Origin: Pinibacter soli
GTDB taxonomy: Bacteria > Bacteroidota > Bacteroidia > Chitinophagales > Chitinophagaceae
Reading direction: 5' to 3'
NCBI RefSeq assembly: GCF_029961145.1
Contig: NZ_JASBRG010000007.1
Span: forward strand, 1,096,155-1,160,154
Length of the DNA stretch: 64,000 nucleotides
Shown here: one piece after another, positions 17,132 through 26,421 of the stretch
Numbering within the stretch: position 1 is the stretch's first letter
Layout of the letters: each line of letters begins with the position of its first letter
Position numbers and translations under genes: made by a program
The notes under the pieces: generated by a model
What the model was told of the DNA's origin: nothing
What the model saw: only the letters and a program-made list of their open reading frames with translations
Databases searched by the model: none

Positions 17132-18820
17132 TTATTTCAATCCACCTCTAACAGCCAATACGTCTACGTTCAATTTAGAATCTTTCCAGTTTACTTTTTT
17201 CTTTGGATCGATACCGTTGATGTATTTTTCAATGTTAGTGTATCCGTCACCGTTGACGTCTTTAACAGCATCAGACGGATCTTTCGGATTCAGGCCGTTT
17301 GCCAATTCCCATGCATCAGGCATACCGTCTTTGTCAGTGTCTTTTGGAGCAGCTGCACTTTTGTATTCAGGGTAGCCGCCTACTTGTGATACGTCAGTAA
17401 TAATACCGATCTTGTAAGAATCAAGAGGCAAGCGACGATGTTTGAATTGCGTTGTAGGTGCCACTACATTTGGAGAAGTAGTGATTTTACCTGTACGCAC
17501 CTGTGCTACGATACGCTCGTCAACAGCATCGCGTTTTGGCAAAGTAGCACCGGCATTTGCGAGTACATAGTTGTATGCATCTGCAGCCGGCATAATTGTC
17601 AACTGAGGCATTGGTAATGGTTTGTTCCATTTCATGTACGGTGTATACTCACCTGCATTTGGCAGTTCTTCTACCTGTACGCCACCATCCCAGTTATCTT
17701 TTGTTACACGCTCGTTACCTTCCATGATGTTGCCATTTACATAGCAACGGCCATACTGTCTGTAAGGCAATTTACTTCTGCCTGATTCCGGTTTCAAAAT
17801 ACGGAAACGAAGATTGTTGTCAGGAGTAGCAGGACCTGGTTTGTAATAGTTGTTGATCATATTGTACATGGCAGTATAATCGCCACCATCTACTGAACGG
17901 TGTACCCAGTTGAACACAACGTTGTTTACGAAGTTAAAGATACCGTTCTCTCCCACTGATGGGTTACGACCTGTATTGTCGGCCCAAAGGTTGCGCATGA
18001 ACGAGCAGTTCACACCGCCCAATGTGCTACCGAAAGCGTGGTTATAAGTATCGAGAGATTCTGCGAAAATAGAATTCTGAATAGTGATGTTAGCAGTAGG
18101 AAATTTATCTTCAATTTTACCTGTGCTGTCATTGTACATGTGACGGTACATACTCATGTTCTCATCAAGTCCCCAGCTTGCGGAAACGTGATCGATCATG
18201 ATGTTACCAACAGGGTTACCACCGATCGCATCATCGCGGCGACCTACATTTGTTTCACCGCGGCGGAACCGCATGTGACGAATGATAACATCGTGTGTGT
18301 TTACCCAAAAAGTTTCACCTGCTACGCAAACACCATCACCCGGGGCTGTTTGACCAGCAATAGTGATATATGGCGCACGCAAAATGAGAGGCGTTTTCAA
18401 ACGGATGATACCGGAAACCGCGAACACAACTATTCTTGCACCGCCTGTTTCACAAGCTTCCCGCAATGTGCCTGGCCCTCTGTCTTCTAGGCTCGTAACA
18501 TAAATTACTTTACCGCCACGACCGCCAAACACATATTTACCACCACCTTCTGCACCAGGAAACGCAGGAATTTCGGCTTGTGGCAAATCCTCTGTTCTAT
18601 GCGCCCAGGGAACGTAAGGACGTTGATTGTGGGCCGCTTCATATTGAATAACCGGGTAAGCCTTGGCCCAGGCTTCATTAGAGCGTTTCCACTCTTCTTT
18701 CATCATTGAATCTGCTGATGCCTGAACATCTGCAGGTACTTGCGGATATTGGGCAGAAGCCTTGAATCCCACCCCCAATAATGAAGACATCACGAACATC
18801 GACACAAAGTGTTTTTTCAT
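17132..18820 (-). CDS. PL1 pectate lyase with C-terminal calcium-binding repeats
   Basis: A 562-residue secreted polysaccharide lyase of family 1, which cleaves alpha-1,4-galacturonan by beta-elimination with calcium. The signal peptide ends KASAQ. Residues about 88-400 form the right-handed beta-helix with the Bacteroidota PL1 opening FPGAEGGGKYVFGGRGG, followed by VTSLEDRGPGTLREA, ITIAGQTAPG and IIRHMRFRRGE. Residues about 490-540 carry DTDKDGMPDAWE and DVNGDGYTNIEKY, thrombospondin-type or dockerin-like calcium loops that often link a catalytic domain to the surface. It is downstream of SusC/SusD, and a terminator-like hairpin lies between, so it may be expressed at a lower level than the uptake genes. 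It is probably the main backbone-cleaving enzyme of this run. Confidence 0.93.
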   Translation of the reverse strand: MKKHFVSMFVMSSLLGVGFKASAQYPQVPADVQASADSMMKEEWKRSNEAWAKAYPVIQYEAAHNQRPYVPWAHRTEDLPQAEIPAFPGAEGGGKYVFGGRGGKVIYVTSLEDRGPGTLREACETGGARIVVFAVSGIIRLKTPLILRAPYITIAGQTAPGDGVCVAGETFWVNTHDVIIRHMRFRRGETNVGRRDDAIGGNPVGNIMIDHVSASWGLDENMSMYRHMYNDSTGKIEDKFPTANITIQNSIFAESLDTYNHAFGSTLGGVNCSFMRNLWADNTGRNPSVGENGIFNFVNNVVFNWVHRSVDGGDYTAMYNMINNYYKPGPATPDNNLRFRILKPESGRSKLPYRQYGRCYVNGNIMEGNERVTKDNWDGGVQVEELPNAGEYTPYMKWNKPLPMPQLTIMPAADAYNYVLANAGATLPKRDAVDERIVAQVRTGKITTSPNVVAPTTQFKHRRLPLDSYKIGIITDVSQVGGYPEYKSAAAPKDTDKDGMPDAWELANGLNPKDPSDAVKDVNGDGYTNIEKYINGIDPKKKVNWKDSKLNVDVLAVRGGLK

Positions 18821-18859
18821 CTGCTTATTTTTTATTTCTTTTTGGCCAGATGGAATTTG

Positions 18860-18911
18860 CCATAAAAATTTTCATCGCGGTGAATGTTAAGTTACCCGAA
18901 AATTTTTATGG
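18860..18911. promoter_or_regulatory. 14-base AT-rich inverted repeat upstream of PL1
   Basis: Perfect arms CCATAAAAATTTTC (18860-18873) and GAAAATTTTTATGG (18898-18911) with a 24-base spacer, ending about 40 bases before the PL1 start. It does not match the other repeat families in the window. It could be an operator, a leader hairpin or an mRNA-stability element. Confidence 0.4.
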
Positions 18912-19044
18912 TTCATTTCATCATGATCTTTTTAAAAAATGGTATAAGTTAAAATTGATTGCTATTTAATTCAGAAACATTTTGTGTTTCTGTAGCGTGA
19001 TAGAGAAGTAATTATTGAGGGTTATGTTTTCAGGGACTGTAAAG

Positions 19045-19065
19045 GAGGGAGAAGGAATCTCCCTC
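19045..19065 (-). terminator. Terminator-like hairpin after SusD
   Basis: An 8-base stem GAGGGAGA / TCTCCCTC with a 5-base loop, 22 bases beyond the SusD stop codon. The following T-tract is weak in the minus direction (CTTTAC), so it may attenuate rather than stop transcription into PL1. Confidence 0.4.
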
Positions 19066-19087
19066 TCCCTTTTTGTATTACTAAGAA

Positions 19088-21091
19088 TTAGTTATTCGGA
19101 ACAAATGTTCCCATGATGCCGCTGGCGTCTTTCCATTGTGTTGTTTGCGTGATCCACGTATTGGTAGAAATAATGGTAGAGTTGATTCCTGACAAATAAT
19201 AGTTTGGCCTGAACAAGATGTTTGACTGTGCACTGTTTACAGCATCCCATGGCTTATCCAATGGTGCTCTTGTGAATTTTGAACGATACAGTGTTTTCAG
19301 GTTAGCAATTTGTGTATTGAATGCTGCGGTTCCCCATGCATCAGGATCAATTGAGATGCTTGCACGGTCTGCTGCTGTAAGAGGATCTGTATTGTTCAGC
19401 ACAAGGCTTTGCCAGTAGTAACCATTTCTTGAAGATCCGTTCAATGGAGTTGTGCCAAGTTTAGAAGAGGTGCTACCTGCAGTATTGTCATACAGCATCC
19501 AGCGGTGAATATCCCAGAAACGTTTTCCTTCGTAAGCCAACTCAACACGACGCTCATACAAAACAGCTTCGATAGCCTGGTATTTTGTGGTAAGGTTACC
19601 AATACCGTAATTATTTGCAGCAGGTATACCAACGCGTTTACGTATTTTACCCAGGTAAGTGATTGTATTTCCGATGTCTCCGGTTGCAGCATAACACTCT
19701 GCAATGTTCAACAATAATTCTGCATAACGGTATTCGAAAATATCTGTTCCCGAGTATTGGAATATTGTTGAATCAGCATTTGTGTCTGTAAATTTTCTAA
19801 CAACAGCCGGGCTGTTTGTAGAGATGTTTGCATAGTACAGACCGGTTGTTTGACTTGGGTCTTTTTTCCATCTGTATAACCAAACAACTTTATTCGCATT
19901 TCCTTTAAGCGGCCATTTTTCTCCTGAGAAAGCAAATGTGCGATAAAAACGAGGATCTCTGTTTTCGAAGAAGAAAGTATCAACATAGTTTTTGTTGGCA
20001 CCAGATGCAATCGGACGAGAGCCATCTGCCAATGGAAACAGGTCAAGCATTTCTTTTGGCGCAGAAATTCCATTTCCTGATCCACCTACATCACTTAGAC
20101 GAATTGAGTTTTCCCATCCATTGTTCAATTGTGCTCCGGCAGCTGTAGAAGCGCTTGACATTAACTGAACCATGATCGCTTCGGGGTTGAATGTAGTGTT
20201 GTTTAAAATTTTAGTCATGTCTGCCCAATCTTTTGCAGATGTGCCATACAGACCATATCCTTGTGAGGTTAATGCTGTTTCAGCTTTTAAACTTGTAGCA
20301 AGTGCGGCCTGCCATTTTGAGCTACCTGCGTTATCCCAATCAGCGTTAAATAAAGGACTTGCGGCAGTTAACAGTACACGGCTCTTCATTGCTGTTGCAG
20401 CGGCGCCGGTTATTTTACCATAGTCAGAAGCATCGGTCCACGCACCCGGCTTACCTCTTGTTGGCAACAACGCTTCCGCAGAATCCAGATCCTTAATGAT
20501 TTGTGTAAAGACCTGTGTAGCCGTAGAACGAGGCACCTGGATGGAAGAATCGCCCAGTTGACCCGCTTTCAGCACAATAGGAACACCACCGTATGTTCTT
20601 ACCAGGTCATAATACTGGATCGCACGGAAAAAATACATTTGTCCTTTCGATGCAGATTTGAAGTTCGCAGAAAGATTTTGACCCAATTCTTCAACCTTCT
20701 CCAGGAAGAAGTTACAGAATCTTATACGTGTGTAGGGATAGTTCTGAACAGATGATGCTACTACACCAAAATAAGCATCATAATCATTACTGTTTGTTCC
20801 ATCAAGATTTTTGGTTGGATTGATCCTGTCAGCAACCGTTCCACCCATTTCTTCCGTCATCTTCGTTTTCGAATCATCATATACGCCTGCCAATGTTGCT
20901 GTCGGAAGCTTGTATGTATTATAGAAGTTATAGTACATATTGTTAATGTAAAGTTGTGCTTGCGCCTCATTGGTGAAAATGGTTTCATCAAATTGGTTGT
21001 AGCTTTTTAGGTCCGACAGAAATTTTTTGCTACAGCCCGTTGCCAGTATGGCTAGTGAAGAAAGTATATAAATTAGTTTTTTCTTGTTCAT
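19088..21091 (-). CDS. SusD-family outer-membrane glycan-binding lipoprotein
   Basis: A 667-residue SusD homologue. The lipobox LATGC places Cys20 as the lipid anchor. The SusD/RagB fold follows: an N-terminal helical segment (YNQFDETIFTNEAQAQLYINN), TPR-like helices (QMYFFRAIQYYDLVRTYGGVP, a typical SusD motif), and the C-terminal block ending in AYEGKRFWDIHRW. SusD proteins sit on the cell surface as a lid on their partner SusC and bind oligosaccharides before import. The gene follows SusC after 34 bases, the standard pair arrangement. It is somewhat longer than the usual 500-600 residues, which may reflect a bulky, branched ligand. Confidence 0.95.
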   Translation of the reverse strand: MNKKKLIYILSSLAILATGCSKKFLSDLKSYNQFDETIFTNEAQAQLYINNMYYNFYNTYKLPTATLAGVYDDSKTKMTEEMGGTVADRINPTKNLDGTNSNDYDAYFGVVASSVQNYPYTRIRFCNFFLEKVEELGQNLSANFKSASKGQMYFFRAIQYYDLVRTYGGVPIVLKAGQLGDSSIQVPRSTATQVFTQIIKDLDSAEALLPTRGKPGAWTDASDYGKITGAAATAMKSRVLLTAASPLFNADWDNAGSSKWQAALATSLKAETALTSQGYGLYGTSAKDWADMTKILNNTTFNPEAIMVQLMSSASTAAGAQLNNGWENSIRLSDVGGSGNGISAPKEMLDLFPLADGSRPIASGANKNYVDTFFFENRDPRFYRTFAFSGEKWPLKGNANKVVWLYRWKKDPSQTTGLYYANISTNSPAVVRKFTDTNADSTIFQYSGTDIFEYRYAELLLNIAECYAATGDIGNTITYLGKIRKRVGIPAANNYGIGNLTTKYQAIEAVLYERRVELAYEGKRFWDIHRWMLYDNTAGSTSSKLGTTPLNGSSRNGYYWQSLVLNNTDPLTAADRASISIDPDAWGTAAFNTQIANLKTLYRSKFTRAPLDKPWDAVNSAQSNILFRPNYYLSGINSTIISTNTWITQTTQWKDASGIMGTFVPNN

Positions 21092-21125
21092 TTTGATCAG
21101 ATTAATTCTTTAACAAAAAATCATT

Positions 21126-24100
21126 TTAGAATCCAAGGTTAACACCCAATGCCCAGGTTCTCAATGTAGGATAAGTCACATTTGGCGCATCATACATATT
21201 GCGGTAATGGTTAGGATATGGGTTATAAAGATCCCACAAATTCATTCCTGAAATGAATACTCTTGCATTTTCAATTTTTGCTTTCCTTGTTACTTGTGCA
21301 GGAATGGTGTAACCCACACTCATGCTGCGAATAACCATGCGAAAAGTTGGCAAAAGGAAGAAATCAGAGTTGGTGCCATTAAATGTATCATAATAGGCAA
21401 GGCCAGGATATTTTCCGTTCGGATTATCAGTTGCATCGAACATGTCATTCAGGTAAACCGGCTGTGACCACCAGAAGTTAGCAGAACCTGTTGCCTGTTT
21501 TATATAATCCAGTTTGTTTATACCGCCCCATGAAGTTCCGATCTGGGCCAGGAAGCTAATGCCTTTCCATGTAAGACCCAAATTAGTAGTAATACCGTAA
21601 GTTCTGTTCTTTTTAACGAATTGCACATAATCCTGGTCCTGAACGATCTGTCCATTTTGACCTGCTACTGTTTTTGAATTCAGATCTTTATTACCTGCAA
21701 TATCTTCATAAGCTAACATGCCGGGCTTAATGGCCGTTTTATCAACTATGCCCATATAAGATGGAGCATTACCTGCTTTTACAGCAAGATCACTCAGGTA
21801 TTGCCAGTATGCGTCTATATCAGCCTGGTTACGCAAAAGACCATCGTGTGTGGAGTTTTGTTTCCAGGTTCTAAATCCCCAGGCTGGAGTAATGGTTGAA
21901 TAACCTACCTGTCTTCTCGTAGTCGTCAAAGATGGATAGTCGAATGGTCTGTCGAAATACTTGGTCATTCGGTTATCTGAATAACCAAAGTTCATACCAA
22001 TAGAATAATTCACTTTACCAACGTGGTCCTTCCATGTTGCTGAAATCTCAGCACCCCAGGCATTCATGTCTACGTAGTTCATGTCCGCAAAGGCACCGCC
22101 TTCAGTGACAGGCACTGCAGGGTTATCGGTCAGGTACGTTAAGATGTCGTGGCCTGAATTGTAGTAGTAATCAACGCTCATTGCCAAACGGCTTTTCAAT
22201 ACGGCGAAATCGAGTCCGATGTTACGCTGTATTGTCCAGTCCCATTTAATATCTCTGTTAGGAGTAACGCTTGGACTTGCAGCATACGTGTATGTACCGC
22301 CATTGGTACCAAAAGCTAAACCTTTCTGAGTAAGATCGAACACCTGCATCCATTTCCATGGCTTAACGTTGTCGTTACCTGTTTTACCCAGGGATGCACG
22401 TATTTTCAAGTTATTCACCCAGTTCACATTATCCTTGAACCAGTTTTCTTCAGATATCACCCAACCTGCCGATACGCCAGGGAAAGTTCCCCAGTAGTTC
22501 TCTGGTGCAAAATGGGTAGAAGCATCAGATCTAATTACAAACTGTGCCATGTATTTATTGGAATAGTTGTAGCTCACACGTCCAAAGTAAGACAAACTTC
22601 CTCCCGCATATTTTGTCGTAAGAGTGGTAGTAGGATCAATCGTACCAAGAGAAGTAAAAGATGTACCATTGTAAACATCACCGTTTGGCGAAGCATAGTT
22701 TTGATAGTTGTCATCCAGGTTATTCGTTGATTTTTCAGCACCCGCCATTGCAGAAATGTTATGGCGGCCAAAAGAATGATCGTAAGTCAGATAGAAGTTT
22801 TGCTGCACATTCTTCGATACGGTATTATCATAAGTAACACGTGCATTGTTTGTGGCTTTTGCCGGTGGGGCCCACGTTATTGTAGGAGAACTATACAAGT
22901 GATTACCTGCAGTGTTCGTGTTGGTAGCACGCTCCAATATTGGAGCAAACGCATTTTGTTCAGTTCTGCCGCTTGTTCCAGCTATAGCGTAAGATACTTT
23001 CGCTGATAAGCCTTTAAGGAAAGGAAAATCATATTGCAAAGAGAAGTTTGCGTTGTAACCAAATGTGTTGTTGAAAGTTTTAGAATTGTTATTCAACAAT
23101 GCAAAGTAGTTGATGCTTGTTACAGCCGAGGATGTTACGTTACCTGCAACCGTTTTTGCACTTTGCGCGGGAGATATAAAATAATCCGTACCATTAACAT
23201 TGTACTTATAAGGAATATACTTCGGCATGTGCAGCAGTATACCATAGTCATTCTGCTCACCACCGTTTGCATAACCATCGTTCACACTTGTTTTGGTGAA
23301 AGACTTTTCAAGATCAGAGTTTTGGGCGGCAATGGTTGCAGACAATTTAAGATTGTTAACCAGTTTTACATCAACGCCAGATCTGAAAGTGAATTTCTTG
23401 TAATCCTGTGAACCAAGGTTTGCAGTTTGCGAATAGTAAGAGGCTCCGGTGTAGTAAGTTGCCCTGTCGCTACCACCGCTTACGTTCAATGAATGCTGCA
23501 TTGCATTTGCGGGTTTCCATGCATCACCCAGCCAGTCATAGTTCAGTGAATCCATTTTCACAAGCTCTGTACTGTCGAACATGTTAGCTGTTGTCCAGTT
23601 CAAGGCACGACCCATGCGGTTGGAATATATACCATAGTCATGCGCATTCATTACTTTACCATGGCTTATTGCATCATTTATTTCAAACTTGCCCGAGTAA
23701 GAAATCCTTGGCATGCCAAGTTTGCCTCGTTTGGTTTTAACAATGATTGCGCCTTGTGATGCTCTTGATCCGTAGATAGCAGCGCTTGCATCTTTCAATA
23801 CAGTGATACTTTCCACTTCAGAAAGATCAAGCAGATTGAACTGATCCATAGTCGGCTTGCCGGACTGGGGATCTAATTGTATCACGTCATCAATAATAAC
23901 TAACGGTAATGGACTACTACCATCCTTACCAAAGTCGAATTGCTGGCGAATGTTTAGTGTAGGCATTAGACCGGGACGGGTACTACCACCTACAACGTTT
24001 AAGCCAGGCACCTGACCCCTTAGGGCTTCGGTAACTGTTGCAACAGGCATATCCTCCAATTTCTTTGTGTCAACTGATACGATAGCACCTGTGATGTTTT

Positions 24101-24500
24101 TTTGTTTCTGTGTACCATAACCAATCACCACTACTTCGTCCATGTCTTTATTCTCTTGCTGCATGGTGATCACAATGCCATTCTTATTTCCCGCTAATGA
24201 GTAGGAAACATATTTCATACCCACTCGTGAAAGCGACAATTTGCCTCCCTCGGGAGCGCTTAATTTAAATGTGCCGTCTTCTGCTGTCTGAGTTGCGGTC
24301 GTTGTACCCTGAACCAGGACCGAAACGCCTGGAAGTGGCTTGCCGTCGGCATCCACAACTTTTCCGGATACATTAACCTTTGGTGCAGTTTGTGTCGTTG
24401 GTGTAGAAGGGTTTTGCGAAAAAACAGGGTTGGCTAACGCAAAGCCTGCTACAACGATAAGTGCGAGTTTTTTAATAGCGCCGTCGTCTATTTTTTTCAT
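21126..24500 (-). CDS. SusC-family TonB-dependent oligosaccharide transporter
   Basis: A 1124-residue outer-membrane transporter. After the signal peptide (ending VFSQ) come a carboxypeptidase-regulatory-like domain (about residues 43-115, VSGKVVDADGKPLPGVSV), the SusC signature DEVVVIGYGTQ around residue 122, a plug domain (about 130-260, with VESITVLKDASAAIYGSRAS) and a long 22-strand barrel ending in an aromatic residue (GVNLGF). It uses TonB energy to pull oligosaccharides bound by SusD into the periplasm. No FecR/sigma-interacting extension is present, so regulation by a trans-envelope sigma cascade is unlikely. It is preceded by a DUF3826 gene 81 bases upstream. Confidence 0.96.
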   Translation of the reverse strand: MKKIDDGAIKKLALIVVAGFALANPVFSQNPSTPTTQTAPKVNVSGKVVDADGKPLPGVSVLVQGTTTATQTAEDGTFKLSAPEGGKLSLSRVGMKYVSYSLAGNKNGIVITMQQENKDMDEVVVIGYGTQKQKNITGAIVSVDTKKLEDMPVATVTEALRGQVPGLNVVGGSTRPGLMPTLNIRQQFDFGKDGSSPLPLVIIDDVIQLDPQSGKPTMDQFNLLDLSEVESITVLKDASAAIYGSRASQGAIIVKTKRGKLGMPRISYSGKFEINDAISHGKVMNAHDYGIYSNRMGRALNWTTANMFDSTELVKMDSLNYDWLGDAWKPANAMQHSLNVSGGSDRATYYTGASYYSQTANLGSQDYKKFTFRSGVDVKLVNNLKLSATIAAQNSDLEKSFTKTSVNDGYANGGEQNDYGILLHMPKYIPYKYNVNGTDYFISPAQSAKTVAGNVTSSAVTSINYFALLNNNSKTFNNTFGYNANFSLQYDFPFLKGLSAKVSYAIAGTSGRTEQNAFAPILERATNTNTAGNHLYSSPTITWAPPAKATNNARVTYDNTVSKNVQQNFYLTYDHSFGRHNISAMAGAEKSTNNLDDNYQNYASPNGDVYNGTSFTSLGTIDPTTTLTTKYAGGSLSYFGRVSYNYSNKYMAQFVIRSDASTHFAPENYWGTFPGVSAGWVISEENWFKDNVNWVNNLKIRASLGKTGNDNVKPWKWMQVFDLTQKGLAFGTNGGTYTYAASPSVTPNRDIKWDWTIQRNIGLDFAVLKSRLAMSVDYYYNSGHDILTYLTDNPAVPVTEGGAFADMNYVDMNAWGAEISATWKDHVGKVNYSIGMNFGYSDNRMTKYFDRPFDYPSLTTTRRQVGYSTITPAWGFRTWKQNSTHDGLLRNQADIDAYWQYLSDLAVKAGNAPSYMGIVDKTAIKPGMLAYEDIAGNKDLNSKTVAGQNGQIVQDQDYVQFVKKNRTYGITTNLGLTWKGISFLAQIGTSWGGINKLDYIKQATGSANFWWSQPVYLNDMFDATDNPNGKYPGLAYYDTFNGTNSDFFLLPTFRMVIRSMSVGYTIPAQVTRKAKIENARVFISGMNLWDLYNPYPNHYRNMYDAPNVTYPTLRTWALGVNLGF

Positions 24501-24581
24501 GGCAGTATTAGTTAATAGCGTTCGTTAGTAAATAATAAAAGTTTATTTTGGTTTCGTACTCTCTTTTTTGTTTGACTGGTT

Positions 24582-25280
24582 CTATCCTTTTTTTGCCCTT
24601 GCTTCCCGTAATCGTGCCTGCCAGTCTTTTTCTTCTTTTTTCAGATCATACCCCTGCGTTGCAAGGTATTCGTTGATCTTTCCTTTGTATACTCTAAAGC
24701 ATGCATGCTTTCTCTTTGAAGATTCGGCATCCATAGCATATTCTCTTGCTTCAGTGAGCCAGGCTTTAATTTGCACTTTCTGCACAGCAGTAAGCGCAGG
24801 GATCATATCCTGGTAAGCTTTATAAGTAACATCCAACACGCCATATGTCATACCATCCTTTATCACTGTTACCTGTTGTTCACTTAAGTTTTCCGCGATA
24901 AGTTTTTCAATGTATTGTGCATGCAACCTGCGTACTAAATCCGATGTAGAATCTTCGATGGAATTGATGGTAGTGTTATTTACCGGGCTTGAAGCTTTGG
25001 CCAATCTCACTAAACTATCTCGGGATATATATAGAGCATTCAGGTTCCTGTATTGCTGCATCACAATATCGCATATTTTTTGATTTTTGGAACCGTCGAG
25101 ATTAAGAGGAGCGATTATTTTTTGGGATCTTTCTGTGATGGTGGTAGTGTAAGCAGCTTCATTTTCTTCCGATGAGTTGTTGTTTTGACCCAACACCACC
25201 TGACCTGTAATTAAGGTGAGTACCGTTAGCAGAACGGCAGGCAGTAAGTTGGCAAATGCATCGTTGTTATTAAATTTCAT
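24582..25280 (-). CDS. DUF3826 secreted protein, copy B
   Basis: A 232-residue exported protein and paralogue of the one at 16328-17002. The C-terminal blocks match it: YKAYQDM, IKAWLTEAREYAMDAESS, KHACFRVYKGKINEYLATQGYDLKKE. The N-terminus has a hydrophobic signal-like segment (LLPAVLLTVLTLITGQVVLGQ) after about 11 residues. It is the first gene of the minus-strand run and lies directly before SusC, divergent from the AraC regulator. Function unknown. The helical, charged body and position next to SusC could fit an accessory periplasmic or surface protein, which is only a guess. Confidence 0.8.
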   Translation of the reverse strand: MKFNNNDAFANLLPAVLLTVLTLITGQVVLGQNNNSSEENEAAYTTTITERSQKIIAPLNLDGSKNQKICDIVMQQYRNLNALYISRDSLVRLAKASSPVNNTTINSIEDSTSDLVRRLHAQYIEKLIAENLSEQQVTVIKDGMTYGVLDVTYKAYQDMIPALTAVQKVQIKAWLTEAREYAMDAESSKRKHACFRVYKGKINEYLATQGYDLKKEEKDWQARLREARAKKG

Positions 25281-25433
25281 GGCTGCTTTGATCTTTCAAA
25301 GATGATAATATTAACATTGGTTAACAATGACATCTTTTACTAATTGAATGGATTATTTTCCTATTTTTAGGCAAAATCCATCGTAAAATTCATACGAGAT
25401 TTTACGCAATCGTTCCCAAAGATTTTTTGCCAT
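25281..25433. promoter_or_regulatory. Divergent promoter region between the AraC regulator and the SusC/D operon
   Basis: A 153-base AT-rich region holding the start signals for both directions. On the minus strand ATTG, a 20-base spacer and CATCTTTG (25297-25328) approximate the Bacteroidota promoter consensus TTTG / TAnnTTTG. Two dyads are present: CATTGGTTAACAATG (25315-25329) and the CGTAAAAT dyad listed separately. Confidence 0.5.
25382..25406. promoter_or_regulatory. Candidate operator, CGTAAAAT-N9-ATTTTACG
   Basis: A perfect 8-base inverted repeat with a 9-base spacer in the intergenic region between the AraC gene (start 25434) and the divergent DUF3826/SusC/SusD operon. Its place suggests a binding site for the AraC protein or another regulator. 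AraC-family sites are usually direct repeats, so assignment is uncertain. Confidence 0.4.
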
Positions 25434-26345
25434 ATGCAAGAACAAACAAACAAGCGCGGTTCGCACAAAAATATCTGGTACGGCCAGGGCCGCCAGCGTA
25501 TAGAAATTCCAAAGCCTTTGGTGAAATCACATATCCAAAGCAATGTGTGGTTGAAACAGTTGTACCTCTGCAGCCTTGGATATTACCCACAGGCAGAGGG
25601 CCACTACACCTACAGAAAGAAAGGATTGCCCGAAAACTTCCTGTTTTACTGCGTTGACGGTAATGGCTTCTACAAAATAGAAGATAAACAGTACGAAGTG
25701 GGCCCAAACGAGTTTTTCATTTTGCCACAAAACGTTGAGCACAGCTACGGAAGCATGGAAAAAAATCCATGGAGCATTTACTGGCTACACTTTGGCGGAG
25801 AACTGCTGCCACATTTCAATTCGTTGCGTACTGTTCAGGAGCATTATAAACCCGCATATATAAAAAGCAATGAGGAAATTTTTACCCAGTTTAATAAAAT
25901 GTACAAAACGCTTGAACTGGGCTACAGTACAGACAACCTGCTCTTCGCAAACATGTGCCTGCCGCACTTTCTCACGCTTTTTGTATATGCCGCAAAACAT
26001 AGCATTGCAAATACAAAAGAGAAAAATGATTGTGTAGACAACGCGATCCTCTTCATGCGGGAGCATATTCACGAAAACATTTCACTTCCGGATCTTAGCG
26101 CCAGTTACGATTACTCCACCTCACGTTTCTCTGACATCTTCAAACAAAAAACAGGCTACTCGCCGATAGATTATTTCATTCAAATGAAAATGCAGAAAGC
26201 CTGTCAGCAACTGGATCTCACCGATCTCTGCATTAAAGAAGTGGCGTCGCAAATGGGCTTTGATGATCCGTATTATTTCTCCAGAAGATTCTCGAAAGTA
26301 ATCGGCATGCCGCCTACGAAGTATAGGAGTGTAAAGAAAGATTAG
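25434..26345 (+). CDS. AraC-family transcriptional regulator
   Basis: A 303-residue cytoplasmic regulator. Residues about 35-150 form the cupin-like sugar-binding domain (FYCVDGNGFYKIE, ILPQNVEHSYGS, WSIYWLHFGG). The C-terminal 100 residues are the double helix-turn-helix with the AraC signature (SRFSDIFKQKTGYSPIDYF and EVASQMGFDDPYYFSRRFSK). The cupin domain and position suggest it responds to a released monosaccharide, probably L-rhamnose or L-arabinose by analogy with AraC/RhaS, and activates the divergent operon. No hybrid two-component sensor, the usual pectin-locus regulator in Bacteroides, is in the window. It is convergent with the oxidoreductase gene, and the gap is entirely a palindrome. 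Confidence 0.92.
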   Translation: MQEQTNKRGSHKNIWYGQGRQRIEIPKPLVKSHIQSNVWLKQLYLCSLGYYPQAEGHYTYRKKGLPENFLFYCVDGNGFYKIEDKQYEVGPNEFFILPQNVEHSYGSMEKNPWSIYWLHFGGELLPHFNSLRTVQEHYKPAYIKSNEEIFTQFNKMYKTLELGYSTDNLLFANMCLPHFLTLFVYAAKHSIANTKEKNDCVDNAILFMREHIHENISLPDLSASYDYSTSRFSDIFKQKTGYSPIDYFIQMKMQKACQQLDLTDLCIKEVASQMGFDDPYYFSRRFSKVIGMPPTKYRSVKKD

Positions 26346-26421
26346 GTAGAGACAAGGCAGTGCCTTGTCTGCGCAGCCAACATGATTGATGAACCAAGAC
26401 AAGGCAGTGCCTTGTCTCTAC
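26346..26421. repeat. GTAGAGAC palindrome pair filling a convergent gap
   Basis: Two copies of a palindrome (26346-26370 and 26397-26421), each containing AGACAAGGCAGTGCCTTGTC, form a larger inverted repeat GTAGAGAC...GTCTCTAC. The plus-strand AraC stop is directly before it, and the minus-strand oxidoreductase TAG stop is its other end, so the element spans the whole gap and may act as a two-way terminator. Confidence 0.9.

Noticed and set aside
19708-20085. 125-codon frame inside SusD
   Set aside because: Out-of-frame shadow of SusD on the same strand, with no start signal.
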